Positions 1 through 8,441 of a stretch of DNA of 64,000 bases are shown piece after piece. The stretch spans positions 101,639 to 165,638 of the forward strand of contig JAIPDO010000002.1 of the NCBI GenBank assembly GCA_021737645.1, given 5' to 3'. Position 1 is the stretch's first letter, and each line of letters begins with the position of its first letter. The notes beneath the pieces were generated by a model, which was not told the origin of the DNA, searched no databases, and saw nothing but the letters and a program-made list of their open reading frames with translations. The translations under genes were made by a program, and so were the position numbers. This DNA comes from Desulfarculaceae bacterium (GTDB taxonomy: Bacteria; Desulfobacterota; Desulfarculia; Desulfarculales; Desulfarculaceae).

Positions 1-94
1 ATAACTCTTTTGAGTCTTATGTTCCAGTGTTGTGCTTCCCTGGCCTGTGGCCGGGCAAATGGTTATAGTAGTCCCATAGTTATCGGGAGGTGCC

Positions 95-1357
95 ATGCCC
101 AGCGTAAAAATGCCCTGCGGTCATAAGGAAATTAGCCTGAATCTGCCCCAAGACGCGGCCTTGCTGCAGAGCCGGGAGCTGCCTCCCCTGCCAGACCCCG
201 CCGCCGCCGTTGCCCAGTCCTTGGCCCGGCCCCTGGGAGGGCCTCCCCTGGCCGAGCTTGCCAGGGGCAAGGCCAGCGCCTGCATCGTGGTCAGCGACAT
301 CACCCGGCCGGTGCCCAACCAACTGCTGCTGCCGCCGTTGCTGGACACCCTGATGGGCGCCGGAGTGCCCCGTGAGGACATCACCATACTTATCGCCACG
401 GGCATGCACCGGCCCAACCTGGGTTCCGAATTAAATGAACTGCTCGGGGCCGAGATTGCCGCCCAGTGGCGGGTGATAAACCACGACTGTCGGGACGCAG
501 CCTCCCTGGAGGTGGTGGACACCATAGAGGGCACGCCCATAGCGGTGAACCGGAACTACCTGGAGGCGGAGCTCAAGATCGTCACCGGGCTAATCGAGCC
601 CCACCCCTTTGCCGGTTTCTCCGGGGGCGGCAAATCCATTTTGCCCGGCATCTCCGCCCTGGAGACCATGCACTTCATGCACTCATACAAGATGATCGAG
701 CACCCCGGCCTAAGGGCCGGCGGCCTCACCGGCAACCCCTTTCAGGAGCAGGTGGCCCGGGTGGCCCGCTCCGCGGGGCTGGATTTCATGCTCAACGTGG
801 TCATAGACCGCGACCGACGCCTTTTGGGCGTGTTCGCCGGGGCTTTTCCCAGCGCTTTTGAGCAGGGCTGCGCCTTGGCCTCCCGCCAGACGGTTGTTCC
901 GGTGGCCGAGCCATTCGACCTGGTGATAACCAGCGGCGGCGGCCATCCCCTGGACGACACCCTGTACCAGTCTTCCAAGGGCCTGCTGGCGGCCAAGGGC
1001 GTCACCCGCCCCGGCGGCACGGTGCTGTGGATCACCAAGTGCACCCAGGGCCTGGGCAGCGAGGAATATTGCCGCATGGTGCGCCTGTGCGCCACGCCCC
1101 AGGGCTTCCGCGAGCGCCACGCCGACCCGGCCAATTTTGTGATCGACCAGTGGGGTGCCCAGGCCTACTTCCAGTGCCTGGATCATCTGGGCCGGGTGCT
1201 CATTTACGCTCCCGACCTAGAGGCCGAGGCCGCCCGCTCTTTCGGCCTGGAATGGGTGGAGGACCTGCCCGCCACCGTGGCCGAACTCTGCGCCACTCAC
1301 CAACGGGTGGCGGTGATGCCTGAGGGCCCCTATTTGAGCCCCTTGTTGGGCGAGTAG
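95..1357 (+). CDS. larA: LarA-family nickel-dependent lactate (2-hydroxyacid) racemase-like protein
   Basis: A 420-residue cytoplasmic protein of the LarA/DUF2088 family, which racemizes lactate or related 2-hydroxyacids with a nickel-pincer cofactor. Visible motifs are SDITRPVP (about residues 67-74), ATGMHRP (His105), EPHPFAGFSGGGKSILPG (His170 and Lys180) and His196 in the following helix. By spacing these match the catalytic and metal-binding His108, His174, Lys184 and His200 of Lactobacillus LarA. The ATG has a good GGGAGG ribosome site 6 bases upstream. No LarB, LarC or LarE cofactor genes are in the window, so cofactor supply must lie elsewhere. LarA homologues act on several hydroxyacids, so lactate as the substrate is an inference; the family assignment is firm. 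Confidence 0.88.
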   Translation: MPSVKMPCGHKEISLNLPQDAALLQSRELPPLPDPAAAVAQSLARPLGGPPLAELARGKASACIVVSDITRPVPNQLLLPPLLDTLMGAGVPREDITILIATGMHRPNLGSELNELLGAEIAAQWRVINHDCRDAASLEVVDTIEGTPIAVNRNYLEAELKIVTGLIEPHPFAGFSGGGKSILPGISALETMHFMHSYKMIEHPGLRAGGLTGNPFQEQVARVARSAGLDFMLNVVIDRDRRLLGVFAGAFPSAFEQGCALASRQTVVPVAEPFDLVITSGGGHPLDDTLYQSSKGLLAAKGVTRPGGTVLWITKCTQGLGSEEYCRMVRLCATPQGFRERHADPANFVIDQWGAQAYFQCLDHLGRVLIYAPDLEAEAARSFGLEWVEDLPATVAELCATHQRVAVMPEGPYLSPLLGE

Positions 1358-1442
1358 GCCCGGCGGGATTGCCTACCCACCTGCCTTTGAACTTGCTATG
1401 CTGGTGCCGGTATTGGCGGGAAAACCCTGGAGAGGCGCAGAC

Positions 1443-2177
1443 ATGGCTCATCAGACACCGCAACCAGACTCCGAGCATCCGCTGTTGCCCCAGCACGTGC
1501 ATGGTTGGAGGTCCTGGCTAAAGGCGGCCGTCATTCCCGCCTTACTGCTGGCCTTGTGCGCTTTTTGGCGGTGGGGCCCCCTCAACGGCCTGCTGGACGA
1601 ACACAGCCTTGACCGCCTGGCCGCCACGGTCCAGGGCATGCCCCTGGCCCCCCTGGCCGCTTTGGGCGGTTTTCTGGTGGGCGGTCTGGTCATGCTGCCG
1701 GTGGTTTTGCTCATCGGGGCCACGGGAATGATCTTTGGCCCCTGGCTGGGCGCGGCCTATGCCTTGGCCGGGGCCCTGATAAGCGCCCTGGCCCTATACG
1801 GCCTGGGCTTCGCGGCCGGGCACAAAACCCTGGCCAAATTCTCCGGCGGCAAAATCGGCAAGGTGAGCCAAAAAATGGCCGACCACGGGGTGACCACCAT
1901 CATCATCCTGCGGGTGCTGCCCGTGGCTCCCTTCACCCTTATAAACTTGGCCGCGGGCGCTTCCCGAGTCAGGATTCTTTCCTTTGCGGTGGGCACCCTC
2001 CTGGGAATGATCCCGGTCACCCTGGCCATCACCGTGTTCGCCGACCGCTTGCGCCGCATTTGGCAAGACCCCCACTGGGAGGACTTGGCCGTGGCCGCCG
2101 GGGTGCTCATCGCTTTGGGCCTGTTCACCTGGCTGCTCAAGCGTTGGCTCAAGCGCCGTCATCACCCAGGCGTTTAG
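1443..2177 (+). CDS. TVP38/TMEM64 (VTT-domain) family membrane protein
   Basis: A protein of about 244 residues with several hydrophobic segments. The VTT/SNARE-associated core is visible as GATGMIFGPWLGAAYAL, then a long helical region, then ILRVLPVAPFTLINLAAGAS, the signature loop of TVP38/TMEM64/DedA relatives. A basic tail (KRWLKRRHH) follows the last membrane segment. The frame opens further upstream at 1398, but the ATG at 1443 follows GGAGAGG at a suitable distance and is preferred. Family members are inner-membrane proteins of poorly known function, possibly lipid scramblases or transporters. Transcribed in the same direction as larA, 85 bases downstream. Confidence 0.82.
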   Translation: MAHQTPQPDSEHPLLPQHVHGWRSWLKAAVIPALLLALCAFWRWGPLNGLLDEHSLDRLAATVQGMPLAPLAALGGFLVGGLVMLPVVLLIGATGMIFGPWLGAAYALAGALISALALYGLGFAAGHKTLAKFSGGKIGKVSQKMADHGVTTIIILRVLPVAPFTLINLAAGASRVRILSFAVGTLLGMIPVTLAITVFADRLRRIWQDPHWEDLAVAAGVLIALGLFTWLLKRWLKRRHHPGV

Positions 2178-2263
2178 GTCTACTTATCCTTGCGGCCCGG
2201 CGCTGACCGTGCCATAAAAAAGAAATCCGCGCTAATTCCGGCCTGGCCCGAAAGGAAGCCCTG

Positions 2264-2929
2264 GTGAGTCACAACCAAAGCCAAGCTCCCGACCTCACTG
2301 CCTGGCAGGTCCTGGCCAGCCTGGGTGACTCCCTGATGATCGTGGACCGCAACTACCGGGTGATCTGGTCCAAGGAGCCGCTCATGGAGGACGACCAAAG
2401 CGTGGTGGGCCGGCGCTGCTACCGGGTCTTCGCCGGCCGCGACACCCCCTGCCCCGACTCCTGCCCGGTGCGCCCCATGTTTGCCGATGGGCGGCCCCAC
2501 TCGGCGGAGCGTCACTTCGTCACCTCCTCGGGCGAGGAGGTCTGGCGCGAGGCCAAGGCCTATCCCATCGTGGACCGCCGGGGCGTGGTGGCCTTTGCCG
2601 CCCGCATCAGCTTCGACATCACCCACCGAAAAAAGCGCCAGTCCCGCCTGGAGGGTGAGCTGATGACCCTGGAGCGCTCCCTGGATGAGATGAACCGCTT
2701 CCAGTTGGGCGAGATGCCCTTTCAGCCCCAGGGAGGCAACCCTCTGACCAAGCGGGAGCTGGAGGTGCTGCGGCTCACCGCCCAGGGGCTTTCCAAGCCG
2801 CGCATCGCCCATGTGCTGGGCATCAGCCAGAACACGGTGAAACGCCACGTGGTGAACATCTTCAACAAGCTGGGGGTCAACGACCGGGCGCAGGCGGCGG
2901 TGTGGGCCGCCAGGCAGGGGTTGGTTTAG
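2264..2929 (+). CDS. PAS domain - LuxR-type HTH transcriptional regulator
   Basis: A 221-residue regulator starting at GTG behind AAAGGAAG. Residues about 12-125 form a PAS domain containing a cysteine cluster (CYRVFAGRDTPCPDSCP). A short coiled linker follows, then a GerE/LuxR helix-turn-helix at about 160-221 (LTKRELEVLRLTAQGLSKPRIAHVLGISQNTVKRHVVNIFNKLG). There is no receiver domain, so the signal probably enters through the PAS domain. The paired cysteines suggest a redox or metal-linked input (inference). A similar cysteine pattern occurs in the first PAS domain of the kinase at 5423-6976. Targets are unknown; it stands alone between a membrane protein and a DUF3786 protein. Confidence 0.85.
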   Translation: MSHNQSQAPDLTAWQVLASLGDSLMIVDRNYRVIWSKEPLMEDDQSVVGRRCYRVFAGRDTPCPDSCPVRPMFADGRPHSAERHFVTSSGEEVWREAKAYPIVDRRGVVAFAARISFDITHRKKRQSRLEGELMTLERSLDEMNRFQLGEMPFQPQGGNPLTKRELEVLRLTAQGLSKPRIAHVLGISQNTVKRHVVNIFNKLGVNDRAQAAVWAARQGLV

Positions 2930-3140
2930 ACTGGCCGGCTGTGCCGAAGGTAAGCCAACCGATTTCTGCGGTAACCAACCTCTTTCTCCAGAATCACTCG
3001 CGTACTATCAGATTGTCTTGCCCCCCTCACCTCAGTAAAACAGGCAAAAGAGAATATGACCCTTTCGGGTGATTCGCGGGCCAAAACCAGGGGCTAAACT
3101 TTTATACAATACTGCGGCATCGCTAAAGGAGCATTGCGCC

Positions 3141-3944
3141 ATGGCCCCCCTCAAGAGCTACCTAGATCTATACAAGCTGCTTCCTCAGACCAACTGCAAG
3201 AAATGCGGCATGAACGCCTGCCTGGCCTTTGCCGCCGCGGCCATACGGGGGCAAAAGCCGCTCAGCGCCTGCAAGGACATGGACCCCGAGGTGCGCGAGG
3301 AGCTGGCCCAGGAACTGGGCCAAGCCACCACCCCCAATGAGGACTTGACGCGGGCCATGGCTCCCCTGAAGGCCAGGGTGGCGGAAGTGGACCTGGCCGC
3401 CAAGGCCGAGCAGTTGGGCTGCTCCCATAACGGAAAACACCTGATTCTAAAGTGCCTGGGCAAGGACTTCACCGTGGCCCCCGACGGCACCCTGGCCTCC
3501 CAGTGCCATGTAAACGTCTGGCTGGCCGAGCCCATGCTCAACTATGTGAGTATGGGCCAGGGAAAGGACCCGGCGGGGCGCTGGGTATTGCTCAGGGAGT
3601 TACGGGGGGGCGAAGACTGGCACCGGCTGTTTGCCCAGCGCTGTGAAAAACCGCTGCAAAGAGTGATCGACGAGCACCGCGATCTGATGGAGTGGGTGAT
3701 AGACATTTTCGGGGCCCAGGAGGTGGAGGAGGAAGGCTCCGCCGAACTGGGGGTGATCCTCAGGCCTCTGCCCAAGCTGCCCCTGCTGATCCGCTACTGG
3801 CCCCCGGAAGACGGCATGGACTCAACCCTGAACCTGTGCTTCGACGCCACGGCCACCGACAACCTGCCCATCGAGTCCATCTACACTCTGGGGGCGGGCC
3901 TGGCGACCATGTTGGAGAAGATCGCGCTTACGCATGATACATAG
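3141..3944 (+). CDS. DUF3786 protein with N-terminal [4Fe-4S] domain
   Basis: A 267-residue protein. Its N-terminus carries CKKCGMNAC plus a fourth cysteine (Cys19, Cys22, Cys27 and Cys44 from the chosen start). This is the [4Fe-4S] motif seen at the start of corrinoid iron-sulfur protein large subunits and related proteins. The rest matches the DUF3786 pattern, with a C-terminal segment ending near YTLGAGLATMLEKIA. An upstream in-frame start at 3069 lacks a ribosome site, while the ATG at 3141 follows AAAGGAG. The function is unknown; a role with corrinoid or one-carbon enzymes is suggested only by the cluster type and by the nearby one-carbon genes. The 211 bases upstream hold nothing I can name. 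Confidence 0.72.
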   Translation: MAPLKSYLDLYKLLPQTNCKKCGMNACLAFAAAAIRGQKPLSACKDMDPEVREELAQELGQATTPNEDLTRAMAPLKARVAEVDLAAKAEQLGCSHNGKHLILKCLGKDFTVAPDGTLASQCHVNVWLAEPMLNYVSMGQGKDPAGRWVLLRELRGGEDWHRLFAQRCEKPLQRVIDEHRDLMEWVIDIFGAQEVEEEGSAELGVILRPLPKLPLLIRYWPPEDGMDSTLNLCFDATATDNLPIESIYTLGAGLATMLEKIALTHDT

Positions 3945-3971
3945 GCGGCTTTTCTGGTAATACCCGCCGGG

Positions 3972-5426
3972 CTACTCCGGCGCGGTGGGCAGATGCAGGG
4001 TGAAGGTGCTGCCTTGGCCCGCCTGGCTGGTTAGCTCCAGCCTGCCGCCGTGGCTCTCCACCACCCGCTTGACGATGGCCAACCCCAGCCCGGTGCCGGG
4101 GATGTGGCGGGTGTCGGCGTTTTTCACCCTATGGAAGCGCTGGAAGATGGCCTCCTGCTCCTCCGCCGGAATGCCCAAGCCGTTGTCGCGGACCTCCAGG
4201 GTCACCTCGCCGTCCCGGCCCTGGGCGCGCACGGCTATTTGGCCGCCGTCCGGGGTGTACTTGACCGCGTTGCTGATCAGGTTCACCGCCACCCTGAGCA
4301 GTTCCTCGCCCACTCCCATCACCTCGGGCAGTGCCTCGGGCAGCTCCAGCTCCAGGCTCTGGCCCTTGTCCTGGGCCCGGCCCTTAAGCTGGTCCACCGC
4401 CTCGTGCAGCAGGGGGGTCAGATCCACCCGGCTCACCTGGCCCATGACCCCGGCCTCGATCTTGGACAAATCCAGCAGGTCCTTGCTCAGGTTGGCGATG
4501 GATTCCAAACGCTCCCGGGCCCGGCCCAGAAGCTCCTTTTGAGGCTCTTCCAGAGGACCCAGCAGGCCCTTGCCCAGATTTTGCAACTGGCCCAGTACGG
4601 CGGAGAGCGGGCTGACGATCTCGTGGGCCACGGTGGATACGAACTCGTTCTTGTACTGGTCCAGGCGGCGCCAGGCGGTGATGTCATCGAACACCGCCAC
4701 CGCGCCCACCGGCTGGCGGCGGGCATCGTAAAAGGGAGCGCAGGTCACCTGAAAATAAATCGCGTCGTCGCCCTGGCCCAGGCTCACCTGGCCCCGGCAG
4801 TCGTCGCTGGTCAGTTCCTCCCGGCGGCGGCCCATGGCCTGGGTCAGGCACTCGCACACTTCGGGCCAGGGCAGGGTCTCGGCGCAGGGGCGGCCCTGCA
4901 TCTGTTCGGGAGTGACGCCCAAAAGCTTGGCTAGCACGGGGTTGACCAACGCGGTTTCGCCGGCGGCGTCGACCACCAAGACTCCGTTGCGCATGGAGGC
5001 CACCAGGGCACGGGTGCGGCTTTTCTCGATGGAGATGTTTTGCAGGGTGGCCGCCCGGCGAAAAGCCCTCTCCACCACCATGCGCAGATCTTGGGGCTTG
5101 AAGGGCTTGGCCAAGAAGTCGTCCGCCCCCTGCTTCATGGCCTCCACCGCCTTCTCCAGGGTGGCGAAGCCGGTGATCACCACGGAGGTCAGGTCCGGAT
5201 AGCGGCGGCGGGCTTGGTCCAAGAACTCCATGCCGTCCATGACCGGCATCATCAAATCCACCAAGACCAGATCCGGGGCGTGCTCCTCAACCATGGCCAG
5301 GCCCTCGGCCCCGTCGGCGGCCAAAAATATCTCGTAACCGGCTTCGGTGAGCACCCGCTCCACCGCCAGGCGCACCCTCTCTTCGTCGTCTACCACCAAA
5401 ATTCGGCGTGTTGGTTGAATACTCAC
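3972..5426 (-). CDS. Response regulator - PAS - histidine kinase hybrid
   Basis: A 484-residue signalling protein. Residues 8-125 are a CheY-like receiver (VVDDEE acidic pocket, phospho-acceptor Asp57 in VLVDLMMPVMDG, Lys in AKPF). A PAS domain follows at about 140-250, a HisKA dimerization helix with His268 (STVAHEIVSPL), and a C-terminal HATPase domain with N, G1 and G2 boxes (NLISNAVKYTPDGG, DNGLGIP, GTGLGLAIVKRVVESHGG). There is no membrane segment, so it is cytosolic. It overlaps the upstream kinase by 4 bases, which implies translational coupling and a shared pathway. The receiver-first order lets another kinase, probably its neighbour, control its activity. Confidence 0.9.
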   Translation of the reverse strand: MSIQPTRRILVVDDEERVRLAVERVLTEAGYEIFLAADGAEGLAMVEEHAPDLVLVDLMMPVMDGMEFLDQARRRYPDLTSVVITGFATLEKAVEAMKQGADDFLAKPFKPQDLRMVVERAFRRAATLQNISIEKSRTRALVASMRNGVLVVDAAGETALVNPVLAKLLGVTPEQMQGRPCAETLPWPEVCECLTQAMGRRREELTSDDCRGQVSLGQGDDAIYFQVTCAPFYDARRQPVGAVAVFDDITAWRRLDQYKNEFVSTVAHEIVSPLSAVLGQLQNLGKGLLGPLEEPQKELLGRARERLESIANLSKDLLDLSKIEAGVMGQVSRVDLTPLLHEAVDQLKGRAQDKGQSLELELPEALPEVMGVGEELLRVAVNLISNAVKYTPDGGQIAVRAQGRDGEVTLEVRDNGLGIPAEEQEAIFQRFHRVKNADTRHIPGTGLGLAIVKRVVESHGGRLELTSQAGQGSTFTLHLPTAPE

Positions 5427-6976
5427 CCGATCTCCTCTTCCTCAGGGTCGCTGCGCATCGAACTTGCAAAATCCAGCAAGGTCTTCGGAGCCTGGGCCGG
5501 TAGTTGGACCAAAAAAGTGGTGCCCTGGGGCCCGCTTTGCTTCACCATAATTTTACCTTCGTGCCGCGAAATCACTCCGAAAACGACGCTGAGCCCCAAA
5601 CCGGTTCCCTGCCCCGGCGGCTTGGTGGTGAAAAAGGGATCGAACACCTTGTTCAGATATTCCGGGGAAATGCCGCTGCCGGTGTCGCTGATCTCCGCAC
5701 AGCGCATGCCGCCCTCGTCCAGGTAGGTGCGCACCGTGAGCTTGCCCCGGCCTTCCATGGCGTCGTAGGCGTTGGAGATGAGGTTGATGAACACCTGACG
5801 CAACAATTGGCGGTCGCCCTGAATAATCAAGGGATCGGTTGCCCAGTCGGTCTTCACCTGCACCCGCCAGCCCTGGCTGTCGGCGTGGGTGAGCGAGAGC
5901 GCCTCCTCCACCAACTGGCTCAGGTCCAGCGACTCAAGTTGGATGCTGCCCTGGCGGCTATAGTCCAGCAGATCGCGCACGATGTCCCGGCAGCGTTCCG
6001 CGTCCTCGATTATGCGTTGCAGGTCCGGCTGCACCGGGTGCTCCGGCGGTAGCTGGTCGCGCACCAGTTCGCCGTAGATGGTGATGCCGGTGAGCGGGTT
6101 GTTCAGCTCATGGGCCACGCCGGCGGCCATGCGCCCCAGCATGGCCAGTTTGTCCGACTGCACCACCTGCATGCGGGCCGAGCTGAGGTGGCGCTCCATC
6201 TTGGCCCGCTCCCGCTGGTCTCTGATGATGCCCAAGGTGCCTATGGGCTTGCCTTCGCGGTAGATGTAGTTCAGGTTCACCACCACCGGGCCCACCTCGC
6301 CGTCCTTTTTGGTGAGTTGGGTGCGCACCCCGCGCACCGGCCCGTCGCTGGCGTCCAGGATGCCCCTGAGGCGCTTGAGCTCCTCGTGGGGGCTCAGGTC
6401 CCACAGGGTCTTGCCCACCAGCTCCTCGGGAGTGTAGCCCATCACCGGCAGTGAGTTGCGGTTCACGAACAGGATGCGGCCCTCCAGGTCGGCGGCCACC
6501 ACCACCCCCAGCATGGAGTTGAGTAGCCCTCCCAACAGCTCGTTGGTCTCGGTCAGGCTGACCTCCAGGCGCTTGGCCTCGGAGGTGTCGCGCACCGACT
6601 CGATGACCCCCAGCACCTTGCCGTCCTCATCGGTGAAGGGGCTTAGATGCACCTCCTCCACCACCCTGTACCCCCGGGAGTCCTTGTACTCGTGCAGGTT
6701 GAAAAGGTCCTGCTGCCCCTGCATGGCCGCGGGAAAACGGCAGACGCTGGCCGGGCAGGGCTGGTTTCCCCGGCGGTAGACCTCGTAGCATAGGTGCCCC
6801 AGCACCTGGTCTTGGGTCAGGCCGTAGCGTTTTAAAAAGCTTGTGCTGACCGCCAGGACTCTTTTGTCCTGACCGAGCAAAATGGTGGGGATGGGCAGGT
6901 ACTGAAAAATGCGCCGGTAGTTGCGATCGCTCAGCTCGATCCTGGGCGGCGCGGCCATGGGCAGGCGCTCAGCCAT
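5423..6976 (-). CDS. PAS-PAS sensor histidine kinase
   Basis: A 517-residue soluble sensor kinase. The first PAS domain (about 18-130) includes a Cys-rich insertion (CYEVYRRGNQPCPASVC) like that of the regulator at 2264-2929. The second PAS domain spans about 145-255. HisKA has His289 in GVAHELNNPLTGI, and the HATPase shows NLISNAYDAMEG, DTGSGIS and GTGLGLSVVFGVISRH. The ATG follows GGGAGG at 5 bases and overlaps the stop of the upstream ACT-type gene by 8 bases. It probably phosphorylates the receiver of the hybrid kinase next to it and/or the single-domain receiver at 8014-8397 (inference from operon order). Confidence 0.9.
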   Translation of the reverse strand: MAERLPMAAPPRIELSDRNYRRIFQYLPIPTILLGQDKRVLAVSTSFLKRYGLTQDQVLGHLCYEVYRRGNQPCPASVCRFPAAMQGQQDLFNLHEYKDSRGYRVVEEVHLSPFTDEDGKVLGVIESVRDTSEAKRLEVSLTETNELLGGLLNSMLGVVVAADLEGRILFVNRNSLPVMGYTPEELVGKTLWDLSPHEELKRLRGILDASDGPVRGVRTQLTKKDGEVGPVVVNLNYIYREGKPIGTLGIIRDQRERAKMERHLSSARMQVVQSDKLAMLGRMAAGVAHELNNPLTGITIYGELVRDQLPPEHPVQPDLQRIIEDAERCRDIVRDLLDYSRQGSIQLESLDLSQLVEEALSLTHADSQGWRVQVKTDWATDPLIIQGDRQLLRQVFINLISNAYDAMEGRGKLTVRTYLDEGGMRCAEISDTGSGISPEYLNKVFDPFFTTKPPGQGTGLGLSVVFGVISRHEGKIMVKQSGPQGTTFLVQLPAQAPKTLLDFASSMRSDPEEEEIG

Positions 6977-7460
6977 TGTCGCCTCCCGGAGCGCAGAAGC
7001 CCCGCCCCAGGCCCTCCAGGGCAGCCTGGTTGTTCTCCGGAGCCATGGTCACTTGCAGGGTGTGGGTAACCCCCAAGACGCAAAACGGATCGATCCCGGC
7101 CGACTCCAGGCCGCGCAGGGCCTCGGAGGCCAGGCCCCAGCGATCGCCGAAGTGGGGGCCTTGCAGATTGATCACATCCGCCGGGCTGCACCCGGCGATC
7201 CGGGCCTCGGCCTGGGCCGCCGCCTCTTCCAGGCGCCGGGCCTGGTCCTGGGGCAGGCAAACCTGCAAAAGGGCCAGGTCGCCCTCCCACATCAGGCTGC
7301 AAGAAACAAGCTGTAGGGGTGGTTCCAAGGCGGCCAGGGCGTCGGTTAGCCCGGTCAGCCCAGCGGCGGTGCATTCCAGGCTCAGCGCGACGTTGCCCAG
7401 CCGGGCCTTGAGCCCGTAGGTGCGCACCGGCTTTTCAAAATACACCGCCACGGTTTCCAT
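6969..7460 (-). CDS. ACT-domain-like small regulatory protein (first of pair)
   Basis: A 163-residue protein. The C-terminal half reads like an ACT fold: a beta strand (VINLQGPHFGDRWG), a helix (ASEALRGLESAGI), two strands (FCVLGVTHTLQVTMAP) and a final helix. The N-terminal half (KARLGNVALSLECTA...) may be a second, weaker ACT repeat. ACT domains bind amino acids or other small ligands and control linked enzymes or regulators. It sits 3 bases after its sister gene and overlaps the following kinase, inside the metF/two-component operon. A ligand-sensing partner for the kinases is my inference; no ligand can be read from the sequence. Confidence 0.6.
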   Translation of the reverse strand: METVAVYFEKPVRTYGLKARLGNVALSLECTAAGLTGLTDALAALEPPLQLVSCSLMWEGDLALLQVCLPQDQARRLEEAAAQAEARIAGCSPADVINLQGPHFGDRWGLASEALRGLESAGIDPFCVLGVTHTLQVTMAPENNQAALEGLGRGFCAPGGDNG

Positions 7461-7463
7461 GCG

Positions 7464-7985
7464 TCAGCCCTCCCTCTTCACCGGGCTTTGCACCACGCTC
7501 ACCCGTTCTTCAGGCGGCGAGGAGCCCGGCGGCAGATCGAAACGGCTGCCCAGGGCCTGCACGGCGGCGGGAAGCATTTCCTCGGGCAAGATCACGGTCA
7601 TGGCCGCCAAGGAGGTGCCCAGGGCCAAGGGATGCAAGCCCGCCCCGGCCAGGCAGGCCAGGGCTTCGGCGGGCAGGGTCATGCCCCCTGCCAGTGGGTA
7701 AAAAGTCAAGGCGATTACCGGTTCGCTTATCAGAGGGGGCTCCCAGCCATGGTCCTGGGCCAACTCGGCGGCCAGCGCCTGGGCCTGGGGGCGTTTCCCC
7801 TGCTCCAAGCACAAACGAACCCACACCCCGCCTTTTCCTGTTTGCATCAGGAGAAAAGGGAGGTTGATGTGGGCCTGGGCCAGAGCCCCGGCCAGGGAGT
7901 TAACCCCAGCCCAGGGCCAATCCTTCAGGGCCAGCAGGCTAAGCTCCCGGCGGTGTTTCCAGCCGGTTATGCGCAGCCGCGTCAT
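7464..7985 (-). CDS. ACT-domain-like small regulatory protein (second of pair)
   Basis: A protein of about 173 residues with two ACT-like units: an N-terminal unit with ALKDWPWAGVNSLAGALAQAHINLPFLLMQTG and a C-terminal one with VIALTFYPLAGGMTLPAEALACLAGAGLHPLALGTSLAAMTVILP. The alternation of strand, helix, strand and strand, plus a G-V/G-M turn before each helix, resembles aspartokinase-type ACT pairs, but identity to named families is not obvious. ATG at 7985 is used here; a GTG at 7994 is possible. It lies directly after the receiver gene and before the other ACT-like gene, so both probably serve the same signalling pathway. Confidence 0.58.
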   Translation of the reverse strand: MTRLRITGWKHRRELSLLALKDWPWAGVNSLAGALAQAHINLPFLLMQTGKGGVWVRLCLEQGKRPQAQALAAELAQDHGWEPPLISEPVIALTFYPLAGGMTLPAEALACLAGAGLHPLALGTSLAAMTVILPEEMLPAAVQALGSRFDLPPGSSPPEERVSVVQSPVKREG

Positions 7986-8013
7986 GGCCGGCACCGGCTC
8001 ACCGGACGGCCGC

Positions 8014-8397
8014 CTAGGCCAGCTCCGCCACCAGCTCGGCGAGCTTGTCCAAGTCCACGGGCTTGGCGATGTACTCGTCGGCTTCGGTGGTCATTCCGTC
8101 ACGGTGAGTATAGGAGGTGGAGTTCACCGCCGAACCCACCGCGGTGAGCAGAATCACCGGAATGTCGCTGGAGGCGCTGTCGCTCTTGAGAGCGGCGCAA
8201 ACCTCGTAGCCGTCCTTGCGGGGCATCATCACGTCCAGCACGACCACGTCGGGCCGCCGGCTCTTGATGCTCTCCAGGCCCTCCACTCCGTCGTAGGCCT
8301 TGCCAACCTCGAAGCCCTTGGCCTCCAGGTTCATGGCTACGGATTCAACCAGATCCGGGTCGTCATCCACTACCAAAACGTATTTACCGTCGGCCAT
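8014..8397 (-). CDS. Single-domain CheY-like response regulator
   Basis: A 127-residue stand-alone receiver. The acidic pocket is VVDDDPD (Asp11-Asp13), the phospho-acceptor is Asp55 in VVVLDVMMPRKDG, a Thr follows in ILLTAVG, and the Lys is in YIAKPVD. The open frame extends upstream to 8505, but the ATG at 8397 follows a near-perfect AAGGAGGAGG. There is no output domain, so it acts by protein contact or as a phosphorelay intermediate. It lies 44 bases after metF and ahead of the ACT pair and two kinases, tying the signalling genes to the one-carbon genes. Confidence 0.92.
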   Translation of the reverse strand: MADGKYVLVVDDDPDLVESVAMNLEAKGFEVGKAYDGVEGLESIKSRRPDVVVLDVMMPRKDGYEVCAALKSDSASSDIPVILLTAVGSAVNSTSYTHRDGMTTEADEYIAKPVDLDKLAELVAELA

Positions 8398-8441
8398 AAC
8401 GGCCTCCTCCTTGCTGTCCGGCCCGGGGGGGCGCGGAGCCT

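Noticed and set aside
1..94. Promoter for larA.
   Set aside because: No pair of hexamers with acceptable spacing was convincing; the real promoter may lie before the window.
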